Below are positions 1 to 9,696 of a stretch of DNA of 64,000 nt, piece after piece. Under the pieces are notes generated by a model. The model searched no databases. It was not told the origin of the DNA and worked only from the letters and a program-made list of their open reading frames with translations. Position numbers and translations under genes: made by a program. The stretch spans positions 4,545,724 to 4,609,723 of the forward strand of contig CM030938.1 in NCBI GenBank assembly GCA_018136815.1, given 5' to 3'. The stretch's first letter is position 1; every line of letters begins with the position of its first letter. Source of the stretch: Isochrysis galbana. Taxonomy: Eukaryota; Haptophyta; Isochrysidales; Isochrysidaceae.

Positions 1-258
1 CCCTCTCTCTCACCCCTCTCGCCCCTCTCTCTCCTCTCCCTCTCCTTCTCTCTCTCTCTCTCTCCCACCCCCCTCACCCCTCTCTCCTCTCTCTCCTCTC
101 CCCTCTCTCCCCTCTCTCCCCTCTCTCCCCTCTCTCTCCCCTCTCTCTCCCCTCTCTCCCCTCTCACCCCTCTCTCCCCTCTCTCTCTCTCCCCTCTCTC
201 CCCCTCTCTCTCCCCCCTCTCACCCCTCTCACCACATTCTCTTCACCCTCTCTCGTAC
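1..258. repeat. CT-rich low-complexity block, duplicated at 5114-5428
   Basis: Imperfect CCCCTCTCT/CACCCCTCT pyrimidine tract. It is nearly the same text as 5114-5428, including the unusual closing phrase CATTCTCTTCACCCTC. The later copy carries about 60 extra bases of internal duplication. The two copies diverge exactly after CTCTCTC, where this one runs into the heptamer array. No gene is seen in it. Confidence 0.85.
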
Positions 259-1132
259 AGAGTACAGAGTACAGAGTACAGAGTACAGAGTACAGAGTAC
301 AGAGTACAGAGTACAGAGTAAAGAGTAAAGAGTACAGAGTAAAGAGTACAGAGTAAAGAGTACAGAGTAAAGAGTACAGAGTACAGAGTACAGAGTACAG
401 AGTACAGAGTAAAGAGTACAGAGTAAAGAGTAAAGAGTAAAGAGTAAAGAGTAAAGAGTAAAGAGTAAAGAGTACAGAGTACAGAGTAAAGAGTACAGAG
501 TACAGAGTACAGAGTACAGAGTACAGAGTACAGAGTACAGAGTACAGAGTACAGAGCACGGAGTTCAGAGTACAGAGTAAAGAGTACAGAGTAAAGAGTA
601 AAGAGTAAAGAGTAAAGAGTAAAGAGTAAAGAGTAAAGAGTAAAGAGTAAAGAGTAAAAAGTAAAGAGTAAAAAGTAAAGAGTAAAGAGTAAAGAGTAAA
701 GAGTACAGAGTACAGAGTACAGAGTACAGAGTACAGAGTACAGAGTACAGAGTACAGAGTACAGAGTACAGAGTACAGAGTACAGAGTACAGAGTACAGA
801 GTACAGAGTACAGAGTACAGAGTACAGAGTACAGAGTAAAAAGTAAAGAGTACAGAGTACAGAGTACAGAGCAAAGAGTAAAGAGTACAGAGTACAGAGT
901 ACAGAGTACAGAGTAAAGAGTACGGAGTACAGAGTACAGAGTACAGAGTAAAGAGTAAAGAGTACAGAGTAAGGAGTACAGAGTAAAGAGTACAGAGTAA
1001 AGAGTACAGAGTAAAGAGTAAAGAGTAAAGAGTAAAGAGTACAGAGTAAAGAGTACAGAGTTAAGAGTAAAGAGTAAAGAGTACAGAGTACAGAGTACAG
1101 AGTACAGAGTACAGAGTACAGAGTACAGAGTA
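259..1132. repeat. Heptamer minisatellite AGAGTA(C/A)
   Basis: About 125 head-to-tail copies of a 7-base unit that alternates between AGAGTAC and AGAGTAA, with a few single-base variants (AGAGCAC, AAAGTAA, AGTTAAG). Because seven is not a multiple of three, all frames read as short cyclic peptides, and the long frame on the minus strand is a by-product rather than a gene. Confidence 0.95.
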
Positions 1133-1408
1133 CTCTCTACTCTCTACTCTCTACTCTCTACTCTCTACTCTCTACTCTCTACTCTCTACTCTCTACTCTC
1201 TACTCTCTACTCTCTACTCTCTACTCTCTACTCTCTACTCTCTACTCTCTACTCTCTACTCTCTACTCTCTACTCTCTACTCTCTACTCTCTACTCTCTA
1301 CTCTCTACTCTCTACTCTCTACTCTCTACTCTCTACTCTCTACTCTCTACTCTCTACTCTCTACTCTCTACTCTCTACTCTCTACTCTCTACTCTCTACT
1401 CTCTACTC
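1133..1408. repeat. Heptamer minisatellite TACTCTC
   Basis: About 39 almost perfect copies of TACTCTC follow directly on the AGAGTAC array. Apart from one base per unit the sequence is the reverse complement of the preceding array, and the hinge is the palindrome AGAGTACTCT. This half is far more homogeneous than the left half, so it looks younger. Confidence 0.95.
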
Positions 1409-1460
1409 TTTACTGCCGGACCAGCTAAAAATGGCTGGGAGTCGATGTGTTTCAATTTCA

Positions 1461-1692
1461 GGCCGTCGACGAGATTGTCGCCTTTGTCTCACCAATAGGG
1501 TCCAACGACTTCCCCTACCCGTACGCCATCGATAGGGCGGGCAGACATTATCTCATGCTAGAGAAGAAGTATGGATTCATGGATCCGTACCTGAGCTTCT
1601 ACGACATCGAGAAGAGGTTCAAGCTGACGCACGAGGACTGTGGCATACATCCAATGCACTCATTGCATATGATGTCGCCTCGCCGCGTCTGA
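1461..1692 (+). CDS. Probable terminal exon of an unrecognised protein
   Basis: A good polypyrimidine-type acceptor (TTTCAATTTCAG) at 1450-1461 opens an exon of about 77 codons ending at the TGA at 1690. The peptide is rich in aromatic and charged residues (YPYAIDRAG, LMLEKKYGFMDPYL) and does not look like the surrounding repeats, so it is probably genuine coding DNA. No earlier exon is visible, because the DNA upstream is the heptamer minisatellite; the gene may continue beyond the array or have lost its 5' part. I do not recognise the family. A perfect 14-bp hairpin lies 12 nt after the stop. Confidence 0.4.
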
Positions 1693-1704
1693 TTCACACT
1701 CTGT

Positions 1705-1738
1705 GTTTTCGTACATGCTAGCGGGCATGTACGAAAAC
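1705..1738. other. Perfect 14-bp stem-loop just after a stop codon
   Basis: Arms GTTTTCGTACATGC (1705-1718) and GCATGTACGAAAAC (1725-1738) are exact reverse complements around a 6-nt loop, TAGCGG. It lies 12 nt downstream of the TGA at 1690-1692. It is much longer than a histone 3' stem-loop (6 bp), so it is not that. It may be an RNA 3'-end structure or a small foldback. Confidence 0.7.
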
Positions 1739-1739
1739 G

Positions 1740-2298
1740 CTACGCACAAACCCACTCTTCAAGCGCGCACCACATCCACTTGGGAAGTCTCGTTGGGGGG
1801 GCAATCGCAAATCGCATGCATTACATTTCCTAGCACTACGTCAGCAAGTGACGAGCCTTGTCACAACGCAAAAGCCGCACACCATCGACATAGTGGAATC
1901 TTCACGCAATGCCCCGTATATCCTTTATTTTCCCTACTCCCTGGTGCCGTGAACACATGCCTTGAACCCAAGCCAGGTGCACGCTAGTTCATCACGATCC
2001 GTGTCACGATTGTTGGTGGAGAAGGGAGAGAGAGTGCGCAACAAGAGTGCTCGACTTCAAAACGTGGCACCGAGGGCGGCAGTGATTGCTCCACGTGCCC
2101 AAAGATCCATGATTTCCTATACCTTTTCGCATAGCTTCTTCTCGACCTTTGGAGTGCGATCGTCAAGAACGTGCTTCCCTTCCTCTTCCTGATGCGATCC
2201 AGCGCAACAGAGCTCAAAGTTTGTCATTCATTGTTATTCAAAAAAACCATGACACCCCACACCACAACTCTACACACTGGTAGTGGAAACAAAGCGTG
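1740..2298. other. No gene recognised
   Basis: Mixed-composition DNA with only short frames on both strands. No splice-consistent exon, tRNA or repeat could be supported. It may hold the 3' flank of the 2299-2730 reading frame. Confidence 0.5.
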
Positions 2299-2730
2299 CT
2301 ATACGGTTGATGAGGCCTCCTCCATCTCAAGTTGCTTGGCCACTTGATTCAGAAAGTAATGGCCCTCTGTGCATTCGTTCAACAGTTTATTGATGATCTC
2401 TTCATGAAGCTCTTGCATCCGATGTGACTTCATAGCCATATGCTGTAGGAGCTCAGATAGTGAGTGACACAATAGAACAAGCCGCAACTCACGCTCTGTG
2501 GTGATCTTGGGTGGCTCTTTGGAAATATGCTCCACAAGCTGCTGTTTCCCAGAATAGGTGCAATCGAACACTGCTTCGACTACATGTAACCGAACTTGGC
2601 TCGTGTCGAGAACAATATCTTTGTGATCATCCATCTGATCTACAAGTGAAAGAGCTCGTATCACACTCTGCAGCATGGAACCAAGCATTGTCGTTCCGTC
2701 GCGCTTTGAGAGTGATTGTGTGCCTTTCAA
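2299..2730 (-). CDS. Hypothetical helical protein, 143 aa
   Basis: An uninterrupted minus-strand frame begins with an ATG and ends at the TAG at 2299-2301. It is less GC-rich than most of the window and has a natural-looking composition: few prolines, many Leu, Glu, His and Lys, and predicted long amphipathic helices (for example HRMQELHEEIINKLLNE). I see no catalytic motif, signal peptide or membrane segment and do not recognise the family. It lies head-to-head with the possible plus-strand start at 2836, about 105 bp apart, which would suit a shared promoter. It could also be a single exon of a larger gene. Confidence 0.4.
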   Translation of the reverse strand: MKGTQSLSKRDGTTMLGSMLQSVIRALSLVDQMDDHKDIVLDTSQVRLHVVEAVFDCTYSGKQQLVEHISKEPPKITTERELRLVLLCHSLSELLQHMAMKSHRMQELHEEIINKLLNECTEGHYFLNQVAKQLEMEEASSTV

Positions 2731-2835
2731 TCTGATCTATCTGCGCGATCTATATGCGCACTTCGTTCAAGGATTCTCAGATTTTGTGTGTCTGAGTACA
2801 AGAAGACGCTTCCTAGCAGCCAACGTGCAGTGACG

Positions 2836-3460
2836 ATGAAGCTTCCCATCAGTCTCATCCCACCTGTGCACGACAAACCGTCTTCTGATGATACGGATCC
2901 CAAACGACCAAAGAAGGATACGAAAGTTGAAGAAGCCAACAAGCACCGTCGTCTCTTCCACCACCGTCGTCTCTTCCACCACCGTCGTCTCCACCATCTC
3001 CTCCTCCACCCTCGCCACCACCCCCTGTCCCACCTCTGTCACCACCCTTGTCCCCTCCAACTTCCCCTCCGCTACCCTCTTCGCCACCTCCACCCCCTTC
3101 TCATCCACCCTCACTTCCACCACCTCCTCCTTCATTGCCCCCTACTTTATTGCCCCCTTCTCCATCGCCACCTCCACCATCTCCAACCCCTTCTTATCCA
3201 CCCTCACTCCCTTCATTACCCCCTCCTCCACCTTCATTGCCACCCCCTTCATCGCCACGTCCACCATCTCCAACCCCTTCTCATCCACCCTCACTTCCAC
3301 CACCTCCTCCTTCATTGCCCCCTCCTCCACCTTCATTACCACCCCCTTCATCGCCACCTCCCGCACCACCGCCCCAAACTCCTTCTTACCCACCCCCACC
3401 TCCTCCATCTTCCCCTTCCTCCTCACCACCACCTCGGATACTACCCTCTTCCCCAGGACG
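2836..3460 (+). CDS. Possible proline- or Ser/Thr-rich repeat protein, start uncertain
   Basis: The ATG at 2836 opens a hydrophilic stretch (MKLPISLIPPVHDKPSSDD, then Lys/Arg-rich) that runs directly into degenerate CCACC/TCCTCC repeats. Depending on frame the repeats read as His/Leu-rich, Ser/Thr-rich or, from 3048, Pro/Ser-rich (PPPPPSLPPP). All three plus frames stay open because the DNA is C-rich, so the true frame cannot be decided without transcript data. A unit of about 120 bp recurs at 3090-3210 and 3275-3360. The natural-looking first 35 codons suggest a real gene start whose body was taken over by microsatellite growth, possibly with an intron near 2940. Confidence 0.3.
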
Positions 3461-3499
3461 AGGACGAGAGCGACGAACGAAGAACGACAGACGACAGAC

Positions 3500-3770
3500 G
3501 GCTAGAGGCCGATGGACCGACAAGATGACACTACACTCACGTACGTCAACACTCTCCACACTAACGTATCCCTATCACGGAACGCACAGGAACCCGCTGG
3601 CAGACCGAGAACAAGGAAGAGAATGCCGACAAGAGAGCGACGGGGCGACGGACGATCCGACGGGGCGACAGTTACGCACAGGAATAAGGAGGGAATCTTT
3701 CGCGAAAACCCTTAAGTGATTTGATGAAGACCGAAGTAAAATAGCGCCACGATATAATTCAACGGCCAAC
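3500..3770 (-). mobile_element. LINE 5' region, copy 1
   Basis: Read on the minus strand this block matches 9195-9445 almost base for base, including the phrases TACGTTAGTGTGGAG and CACTTAAGGGTTTTCG. In the 9-kb copy the block leads into an ORF1 start (MSAPSSRSPSP). Here it stops near 3462 in proline-coding repeat, so this is a 5' fragment with no ORF1. Related sequence lies at 16100-16420 in the plus direction. Confidence 0.75.
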
Positions 3771-3842
3771 ACCTGAGGGGGAATCAGGGTCACACATGGG
3801 GGCGGTTCCTTGCACCGGCGATACCTGATCGCGCGACTTAGC

Positions 3843-4292
3843 CTAAAACGCGAGGAGCACACAAGGAGGTAAGCCAGGTGAGTGAGGGGCAAGCAGGCGG
3901 CAAGGGAGGCGACAAAGGAGGCGAGGGCAACAAGGGCGAATGGACGAATGTAGGATCCTGCGACGGTGACTAGTGACTAGCCTGCAAGGAGGGGACATAG
4001 AAACGCAGACAACTTCTAAAACAAAAAGGTCGATCGCGGATGCGACAGTGAAGAGTTCTACAAATTACGAGTAAAACTCCGCGGCAACAAGAACGACTGG
4101 GCTCGAACACGCCTAAGGTCGGAAGTCGATCGCGGATGCGACAGAGGGCGGACGCGGCCGCTTCGCCAGCGACTAGTCCATGGGGGCAGGGGGGCCGGCC
4201 GCCCTCGGCGGGGGGACCGGAGGAGAGGGGAGTCAAGCCGCCGCGCTCCTTTCTATCGTCCATCGCAACCAAGTATAAACTTTAAGTTGGGA
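3843..4292 (-). mobile_element. Retroelement 5' fragment, hairpin-ATG family (i)
   Basis: On the minus strand the element starts with AAGTTTATACTTGG, then an ATG at 4263, then two segments each opening with CGCATCCGCGATCGAC (about 4125 and 4030). The second segment (TTTTGTTTTAGAAGTTG...) recurs at 28800-28990 and 44676-44900. The first recurs at 15795-15870. The short ORF shares SGPPAEG with the ORF1 start at 15092. It is truncated and presumably inactive. Confidence 0.6.
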
Positions 4293-4429
4293 TGGTGATG
4301 AGGCATTGGCATTGGCATTGTTTAATATTAATATTAATGTATTATCTAAGTGAAGGTGAGACTGGGAGTGTCTTTACCTTTTATATTTATTTTAATACCT
4401 AAACTCATACGTATGGGGTAAACAAAATT

Positions 4430-5730
4430 ATTCGCGTGGTCCTCTCTCTCTCTCTCTCTCCTCTTTCCTCTTTCGGGGGAGGGGAGGGAGAGGCACGCCG
4501 CCTCGGCCCACCATCGACTTGCCTCTCTTCTCGCGAGTCGAAGTTTGTCTCGTGGAAGCAGTTCCGACCCAGGGCCGCGGTAGAAGTAGAAAACGCGGTG
4601 GAGCCGAGGCTCCCGTCTCGCTCTATCGGTAAACAGTAAACGCGGTAGAAGCTTGTCTCGTGTGGCCCGCCGTAAACAGTAAAGAGCTCGGCGCAGCCTC
4701 ATCCTAAGAATAGGGCCCCTTCCTTGCGCCGCCCCTCTCGCCCCTCTCGCACCCCTCTCTCTCTCACCCCTCTCTCTCTCCCCTCTCTCTCACCCCTCTC
4801 TCCCCTCTCTCTCTCACCCCTCTCACCCCTCTCTCACCTCTCTCGCCTCTCTCTCTCACCTCTCCCTCTCCTTCTCTCTCTCTCTCTCTCCCACCCCCCT
4901 CACCACTCTCTCCTCTCTCTCCCCTCCCCTCTCACCCCTCTCACCATATTCTCTCTCCCCTCTCTCCCCTCTCTCCCCTCTCTCTCTCACCCCTCTCTCC
5001 CCTCTCTCTCTCACCCCTCTCTCTCTCACCCCTCTCTCCCCTCTCTCTCTCTCCCCTCTCACCCCTCTCTCTCTCACCCCTCTCTCCCCTCTCTCTCTCA
5101 CCCCTCTCACCCCTCTCTCTCACCCCTCTCGCCCCTCTCTCTCCTCTCCCTCTCCTTCTCTCTCTCTCTCTCTCCCACCCCCCTCACCCCTCTCTCCTCT
5201 CTCTCCTCTCCCCTCTCTCCCCTCTCTCCCCTCTCTCTCCCCTCTCTCCCCTCTCTCTCCCCTCTCTCCCCTCTCACCCCTCTCTCCCCTCTCTCTCTCT
5301 CCCCTCTCTCCCCCTCTCTCTCCCCCCCTCTCTCCCCTCTCACCCCTCTCTCCCCTCTCTCTCTCTCCCCTCTCTCCCCCTCTCTCTCCCCCCTCTCACC
5401 CCTCTCACCACATTCTCTTCACCCTCTCTCCCCCCTCTCTTCTCTCCTCCCTCTCTCACCTCTCTCTCTCTCCCCCCCCCTCTCTCCCCCCCGCGCCCCC
5501 CCCCCGCCCTGCTCTCTCTCTCTCTCTCTCTCCCCCCGCGCGGCTCTCAAGGAGAAGCGCACTTTGATTCCTCTCTCTCTTCTCTCTCCTCTCTCTTCTC
5601 TTCCCTCTCTCTCTCTCCCGCTCTTCTCTCCCTCTCTCCCTCTCTTCTCTCTCTCCCTCCCTCTCTCCCTCTCTCCTCCCCCCCTTCTCTCTCTCTCTCT
5701 CTACTCTCTCCCCTCTCCTCTCTCTCTCTC
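4430..5730. repeat. CT-rich low-complexity DNA
   Basis: Continuous pyrimidine tract of CTCTCTC, CCCCTCTC and CACCCCTCTC phrases, with C-homopolymers near 5475-5510. Part of it (5114-5428) repeats the first 258 bases of the window. The long Ser/Leu/Pro frame across it is a composition artefact. 4293-4430 is A/T-rich and empty. Confidence 0.9.
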
Positions 5731-6200
5731 CTGTGCACAAAGAAGCCGATCGCGTCCATGGGTACGCGGGAGGGCCGATGGCCGACCTTCATATCTCCTA
5801 AACTGGAGGTTTAATTCAAGTAGACGGCCTGGGCTCGCCACCCCCCCGTATACCCTTGCACAGCAAGAGAGAGAGAGAGAGAGTAGAGTAGAGAGAGCCG
5901 AGGACACGGCCGCAGGCAGCCGCCGAGAGAGGGGCGCCGATCTTCTCCCTTTATTTAATATCTCTTCTGATACTGTAAGAACCGCCGGAAGTCCCCCCCC
6001 CCCCCTTCCCCTTCCCCGCGGTGGCAGTGCTGCAAGAGAAGAGAGAGTAGGCGTACTCCTAGAGGAGCCGATCTCTCGCCGGTGCAGACAGAGGGCCGAG
6101 GGGGACGCAGAGCTTTTTCCTTCTTAAACGGCCTGTTTTCTAATGTCTCAGCACCCCACCACCCGCTCCTGCCCTCGCCTCTCTCTTTCTTCCCCCCCCT
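5731..6200. other. Gene-free stretch upstream of the Cys/Pro-rich membrane protein
   Basis: Contains a short GA repeat (about 5865-5890), a run of C (5990-6005) and, at its end, a strong polypyrimidine tract leading to the acceptor at 6218. Upstream exons of the next gene must lie here or further 5', but I could not identify one. Confidence 0.5.
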
Positions 6201-6218
6201 TCCGCCGCCATGCCGCAG

Positions 6219-7899
6219 TGGTTCTGTGGCCGCGAGGCGGCCTGGCAGTTCTTCTCTGCACCGCTGATGCCCGAGCGTTGTTACTTCACATCAACGATCT
6301 CCGCTTCTACGCTCCTCGCCGCCGGACTGCGCGTCTGGCCCTCAGAGGCCGAGTGCAGCTGCTCTCTCCACCCACCGCCGCCTTCTCCTCCGCCGCAGAA
6401 GATTTATTTCTGTGGAAGACCTGGTGAGGGCTCCTTTTGGGGGGAAAGGGCAGGAGGGGGGAAGGGGGTAGGGGGAGATGACACCTCACGTTTCAAGCGC
6501 AGCCGCTCTCTCCCATCGCCGCAGAAGATTGAGTTCTGTGGCAGACCTGGTGGAAGGGGTGGGGGGAGGGGGGAGAGTTCACCTCACGATCCAACCCCTG
6601 GGAGGCGCGCTGGAAGAGCGCTTGCAGCAGAGAGGGTGCGGCGGGCGGGCGGACGCTTTCGCTCGCGGGGGGGGGGGGGGGGGGGGGGGCAAGAGAGGAG
6701 AGGAGAAGACCCCCTTGTGGGCAGCTCGAGGGAAGTGTGGCAGTGAGCGTTCCTAGGGGGTGGAGGGAGGGGAAGGGAGGGGGCAGATTCTGTGGGCAGG
6801 TAACGCCCAGGCCAGACTTTCGCGCACGCGCGTGCGCCGCCGCCGTGGCAGGTCTCCCCATGGCAAGCTCGGCGAGACGGGGTTGAGGTTCTCGCTCTCA
6901 GCCACCTTTGTCTGACTCGTGCACGCAAGGCGCACGACAGCGTGGACAAACGCACACACAAACACTATGACCGTTAACTTGCACTTATGCAGATAAGGGT
7001 TACTTTGCCGCATTGGAGTATTCACCTCTGCTGCTGCTGCGGGCCAGCGTAGAAAGCGGGCATGGTCGCACGTGTGCGCGCTGGAGGGCGCTGACTCTCA
7101 CCCCTTGACCTCACCAACCCCTCTCTGCCACGCAGAGGTCTGGCATTTCTTCGATTACCAAATCTCACCCGAGGAGTGCTACTACTCCAACACGATCCCG
7201 CGGCTCGACGTGATGCGTCTTGGCGTCAACGTCTATTTGGACGAGGAGTCATGCAGATGCGTGCCGCCGCCTCCTCCTCCCTCGCCTTCGCCACCGCCTG
7301 TGCCACTGTCCCCCCCGCCATCGCCCTCGCCACTCGTGTCGCCACCACCAGCGTCATCGCAACGAGCCGCCGGTGCGCGCGCGTCCAACTCCTCTACTTT
7401 CAACGTCACAAACACCAGCCTAGCCGTGCAGAGCAGCTTCGCCTCTGGCGCTGCTCGGCAGACAGCTCCGCCCCGTCCGGCTGCACTTGCCAATAGCTCT
7501 CTCCAGGTCGCTGGAGAGCTCGGGATCCCCGAATCCGCCGAGGCGCTCGCAGCGCCGGCCGAGGCGCCCGCAGCGCCGGCGGAGGCGCCGGCCGAGGCGC
7601 TCGCAGTGCCGGCCGAGGCGCCGGCCGAGGTGCCCGCAGCGCCGGCCGAGGCGCCCACAGCGCCGGCCGAGGCGCTGATGGCGTCGGCGTGGCGGCCGCA
7701 CACTGAAGAGCCGGCCGCGCCGTTTCCGGTTTCTATCTTGGCCGCTGTGGCCCTTTCATTTACGATGGTGGTGGTGGTGCACCGCACTTCGCGCTCCCGA
7801 GTGAAGGAGGAGCGCTTGTCTGCGATGGCGTCGGAGAACGGGAGGCCACTGCGTGGAAGCCCACGCCGCACGCAGGGTTTGAGCATACATCTCCTGTAG
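6219..7899 (+). CDS. Type I membrane protein with repeated Cys motif and Pro/Ala-rich linkers
   Basis: Two exons are supported: 6219-6423 (acceptor CCGCAG before it, donor GTGAGG) and 7136-7899 (acceptor CCACGCAG), joined in phase 1; stop TAG 7897. The exons carry two versions of one unit of about 60 residues: FCGR, a W-x-FF motif, P-E-x-CY-(F/Y), then C-(S/R)-C followed by PPPPPPSP. After the second unit come N-glycosylation sites (NSST, NVTN, NTS), a long AAPAEAPAAPAEA-type repeat, one hydrophobic span (FPVSILAAVALSFTMVVVV) and a basic cytoplasmic tail. This predicts a mucin-like surface or secretory-pathway protein with disulfide-bonded modules. No enzyme motif is seen. The 5' end is unresolved; an ATG at 6210 would need the acceptor ignored. 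Three near-copies of an exon edge (CAGAAGATT...CTGTGG) lie at 6396, 6523 and 6783, suggesting exon duplication. Confidence 0.6.
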
Positions 7900-8825
7900 A
7901 ACAGCCGCTGGCATGCGGGCATCTCTTTGCAAAGGCTCGGTTTCATCGCTGCGACCCTCTCGTGTGTCGTTTCGGGAGGGGTGCCTTGGCAGAGCCGGCC
8001 ACTTATGCGCGGTCCTTGTTTTTTCTTGTGCGGGTGTGATGTATGACGCGCTTGGTCTTAGGCACGCAGCCTAGGCCGCCGTGCGCATCGTACACTTCCC
8101 AACCTAAGCGCTGACTCTTTTTGTGTACAAGCCCCGCTCTTTCCTCGCGATGGAAATGGGGTATGCCAAAGTGCGGACCCCTCAGCTCCGGCTCATTAGC
8201 TTGGTGAGACCCAGACGGCCAACGTTCGCACGTGGAAGAGAGTGCCCTAGTTGCCACCCACATCACCTCGTCGCGGGCGGTCAGTTTGTGCGCAGCTTCT
8301 TAGTGGCTCTCTCAGGTCCAGGTCCCGCCTCCATCTGTGCCCCGGAGCTGCGAGCTGGCGCCCACCAATACATCTACCTCATCGTCTCTTGTGCGGCTGG
8401 CTTGGTTGTCGCCCATTGGATTTGCTGCGCAATCCGTTTGTCCTTGCTGTCTTGTGGCTTGTACGTGGCTTGTATGTGTTCATCTCCTTGGCCTTGTTCA
8501 TCCTGTGTCTATGTCTCTGCTGTGTTCTCTCTCTCTCTCCTCCCCCCCCCCCTCCTCCCCCCCCCCTCCCTTCCTCCCCCTTCCCCTCCCCTCTCTTTTC
8601 AGTCAAAGCTCTCATGAGGTGGTGATTGTCACTGTAAAAAAATCCATCCCTTCCCACTCCTTCGCACCCGCCTCACGGCGCGTTCCCTCGTGCACGACGT
8701 AGGGGCCCGGTGTACGGGGCTTTCGGTGCAGGTGGCGGCTGTCCCGGTCCCCGTTGGTCCAGTTCTCTCCTCCCTTCTGCGTCAACGGGCTACCCGGTTT
8801 TGAGTATGAGTACGTCAACTATCGT
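7900..8825. other. No firm gene; a possible spliced hydrophobic exon
   Basis: A plus frame at 8280-8520 has hydrophobic stretches (YIYLIVSCAAGLVVAHWICC) and is followed by a textbook acceptor, about 75 bases of CT/C tract ending TTTTCAG at 8600. This could be a small membrane-protein exon pair, but I could not find a start or a phase-consistent continuation. The remainder appears empty. Confidence 0.3.
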
Positions 8826-9445
8826 TCAAACGATAGGGATCATGGTCATGGAGCGCGCCACTGACGGATCTGAGGTTACCACTGCCTCAGATGGGAACGG
8901 AGGGAACGGAAGGGAAGCGGCGAGAGGCGCGGCGGAAGTTGGGGACGAGTGACCAATGACGGGCTGGACCACCTCCTCAGCAGAGAAAGGCGGGAGGACG
9001 GGCTTGGGCGAGGGCGAGCGCGACGACGGAGCGGACATGGCTGGGCGGTTCGGGTTGGATAGGCTGAGGCTTGGGGATTGGTGGGGGTTGGTATTGAGGT
9101 AGTGGTAGTGTTGAGAACGAGGGACGAGAACGGGAACGAGAACGAGGACGAGAGCGACAAACGGTGAACGACAGACGACGGACGTCTCGGGGCCGATGGA
9201 CATACAAGATGACACTACACTCACGTCAACACCCTCCACACTAACGTATCCCTATCACGGAACGCACAGGAACCCGCTGGCAGACCGAACAAGGAAGAGA
9301 ATGCCGACAAGAGAGCGACGGGGCGACGGACGATCCGATGGGGCGACAGTTACGCACAGGAATAAGGAGGGAATCTTTCGAAAACCCTTAAGTGATTTGA
9401 TGAAGACCGAAGTAAAATGGCGCCACGATATAATCCAACGGCCAA
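8826..9445 (-). mobile_element. LINE 5' UTR and ORF1 fragment, family (iv)
   Basis: Minus-strand element: 5' leader 9445-9040, ATG at 9038, ORF1 fragment of 71 codons to 8826 (MSAPSSRSPSPKP then Pro/Ser-rich). The leader is the near-identical partner of 3500-3770, and both leader and ORF1 start resemble 16077-16500 on the plus strand. Ser/Pro-rich N termini are common in LINE ORF1 proteins. No RNA-binding domain or reverse transcriptase follows, so the copy is truncated after the ORF1 N terminus. Confidence 0.65.
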
Positions 9446-9645
9446 CAAGGCGAGAAGCGCTCAATCACCATCACCCACCGCATGGAAAAGCGTTCAATCA
9501 CCATCAGCCTACACGTGGAACGCGTTCAATCGCCATCACCCCCACCGCATGGAAAAGCGTTCAATCACCATCAGCCTACACGTGGAACGCGTTCAATCGC
9601 CATCACCCCCACCGCATGGAAAAGCGTTCAATCACCATCAGTAGG
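9446..9645 (-). repeat. 67-bp tandem units abutting the LINE 5' leader
   Basis: About 2.8 copies of a 67-bp unit. The landmark ATGGAAAAGCG recurs at 9482, 9549 and 9616, exactly 67 bp apart. Each unit contains two related halves around GCGTTCAATC(A/G)CCATCA. In the orientation of the minus-strand LINE the array lies just upstream of the 5' leader, as promoter monomers do in some LINE families; that role is inference. Confidence 0.85.
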
Positions 9646-9696
9646 GAGCATGTTGCTCCAGTTTGAAAGCGCGTGATGACTTCACCCGGTTCATTG

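Noticed and set aside
164-874. 236-codon minus frame of Tyr-Ser-Val-Leu-Cys-Thr-Leu repeats
   Set aside because: Direct translation of the AGAGTAC heptamer array; any frame gives a cyclic peptide, and there is no start context or flanking exon.
1705-1738. Histone 3' stem-loop
   Set aside because: The histone element has a 6-bp stem and 4-nt loop with a fixed sequence; this stem is 14 bp with unrelated sequence.
4724-6127. 467-codon Ser/Pro/Leu plus frame and Arg/Glu/Gly minus frames
   Set aside because: Composition artefact of the CT-rich tract; open in several frames at once.
9446-9645. CRISPR-like array
   Set aside because: The repeats are contiguous 67-bp units without unique spacers, and no cas-like gene is present in this eukaryotic window.
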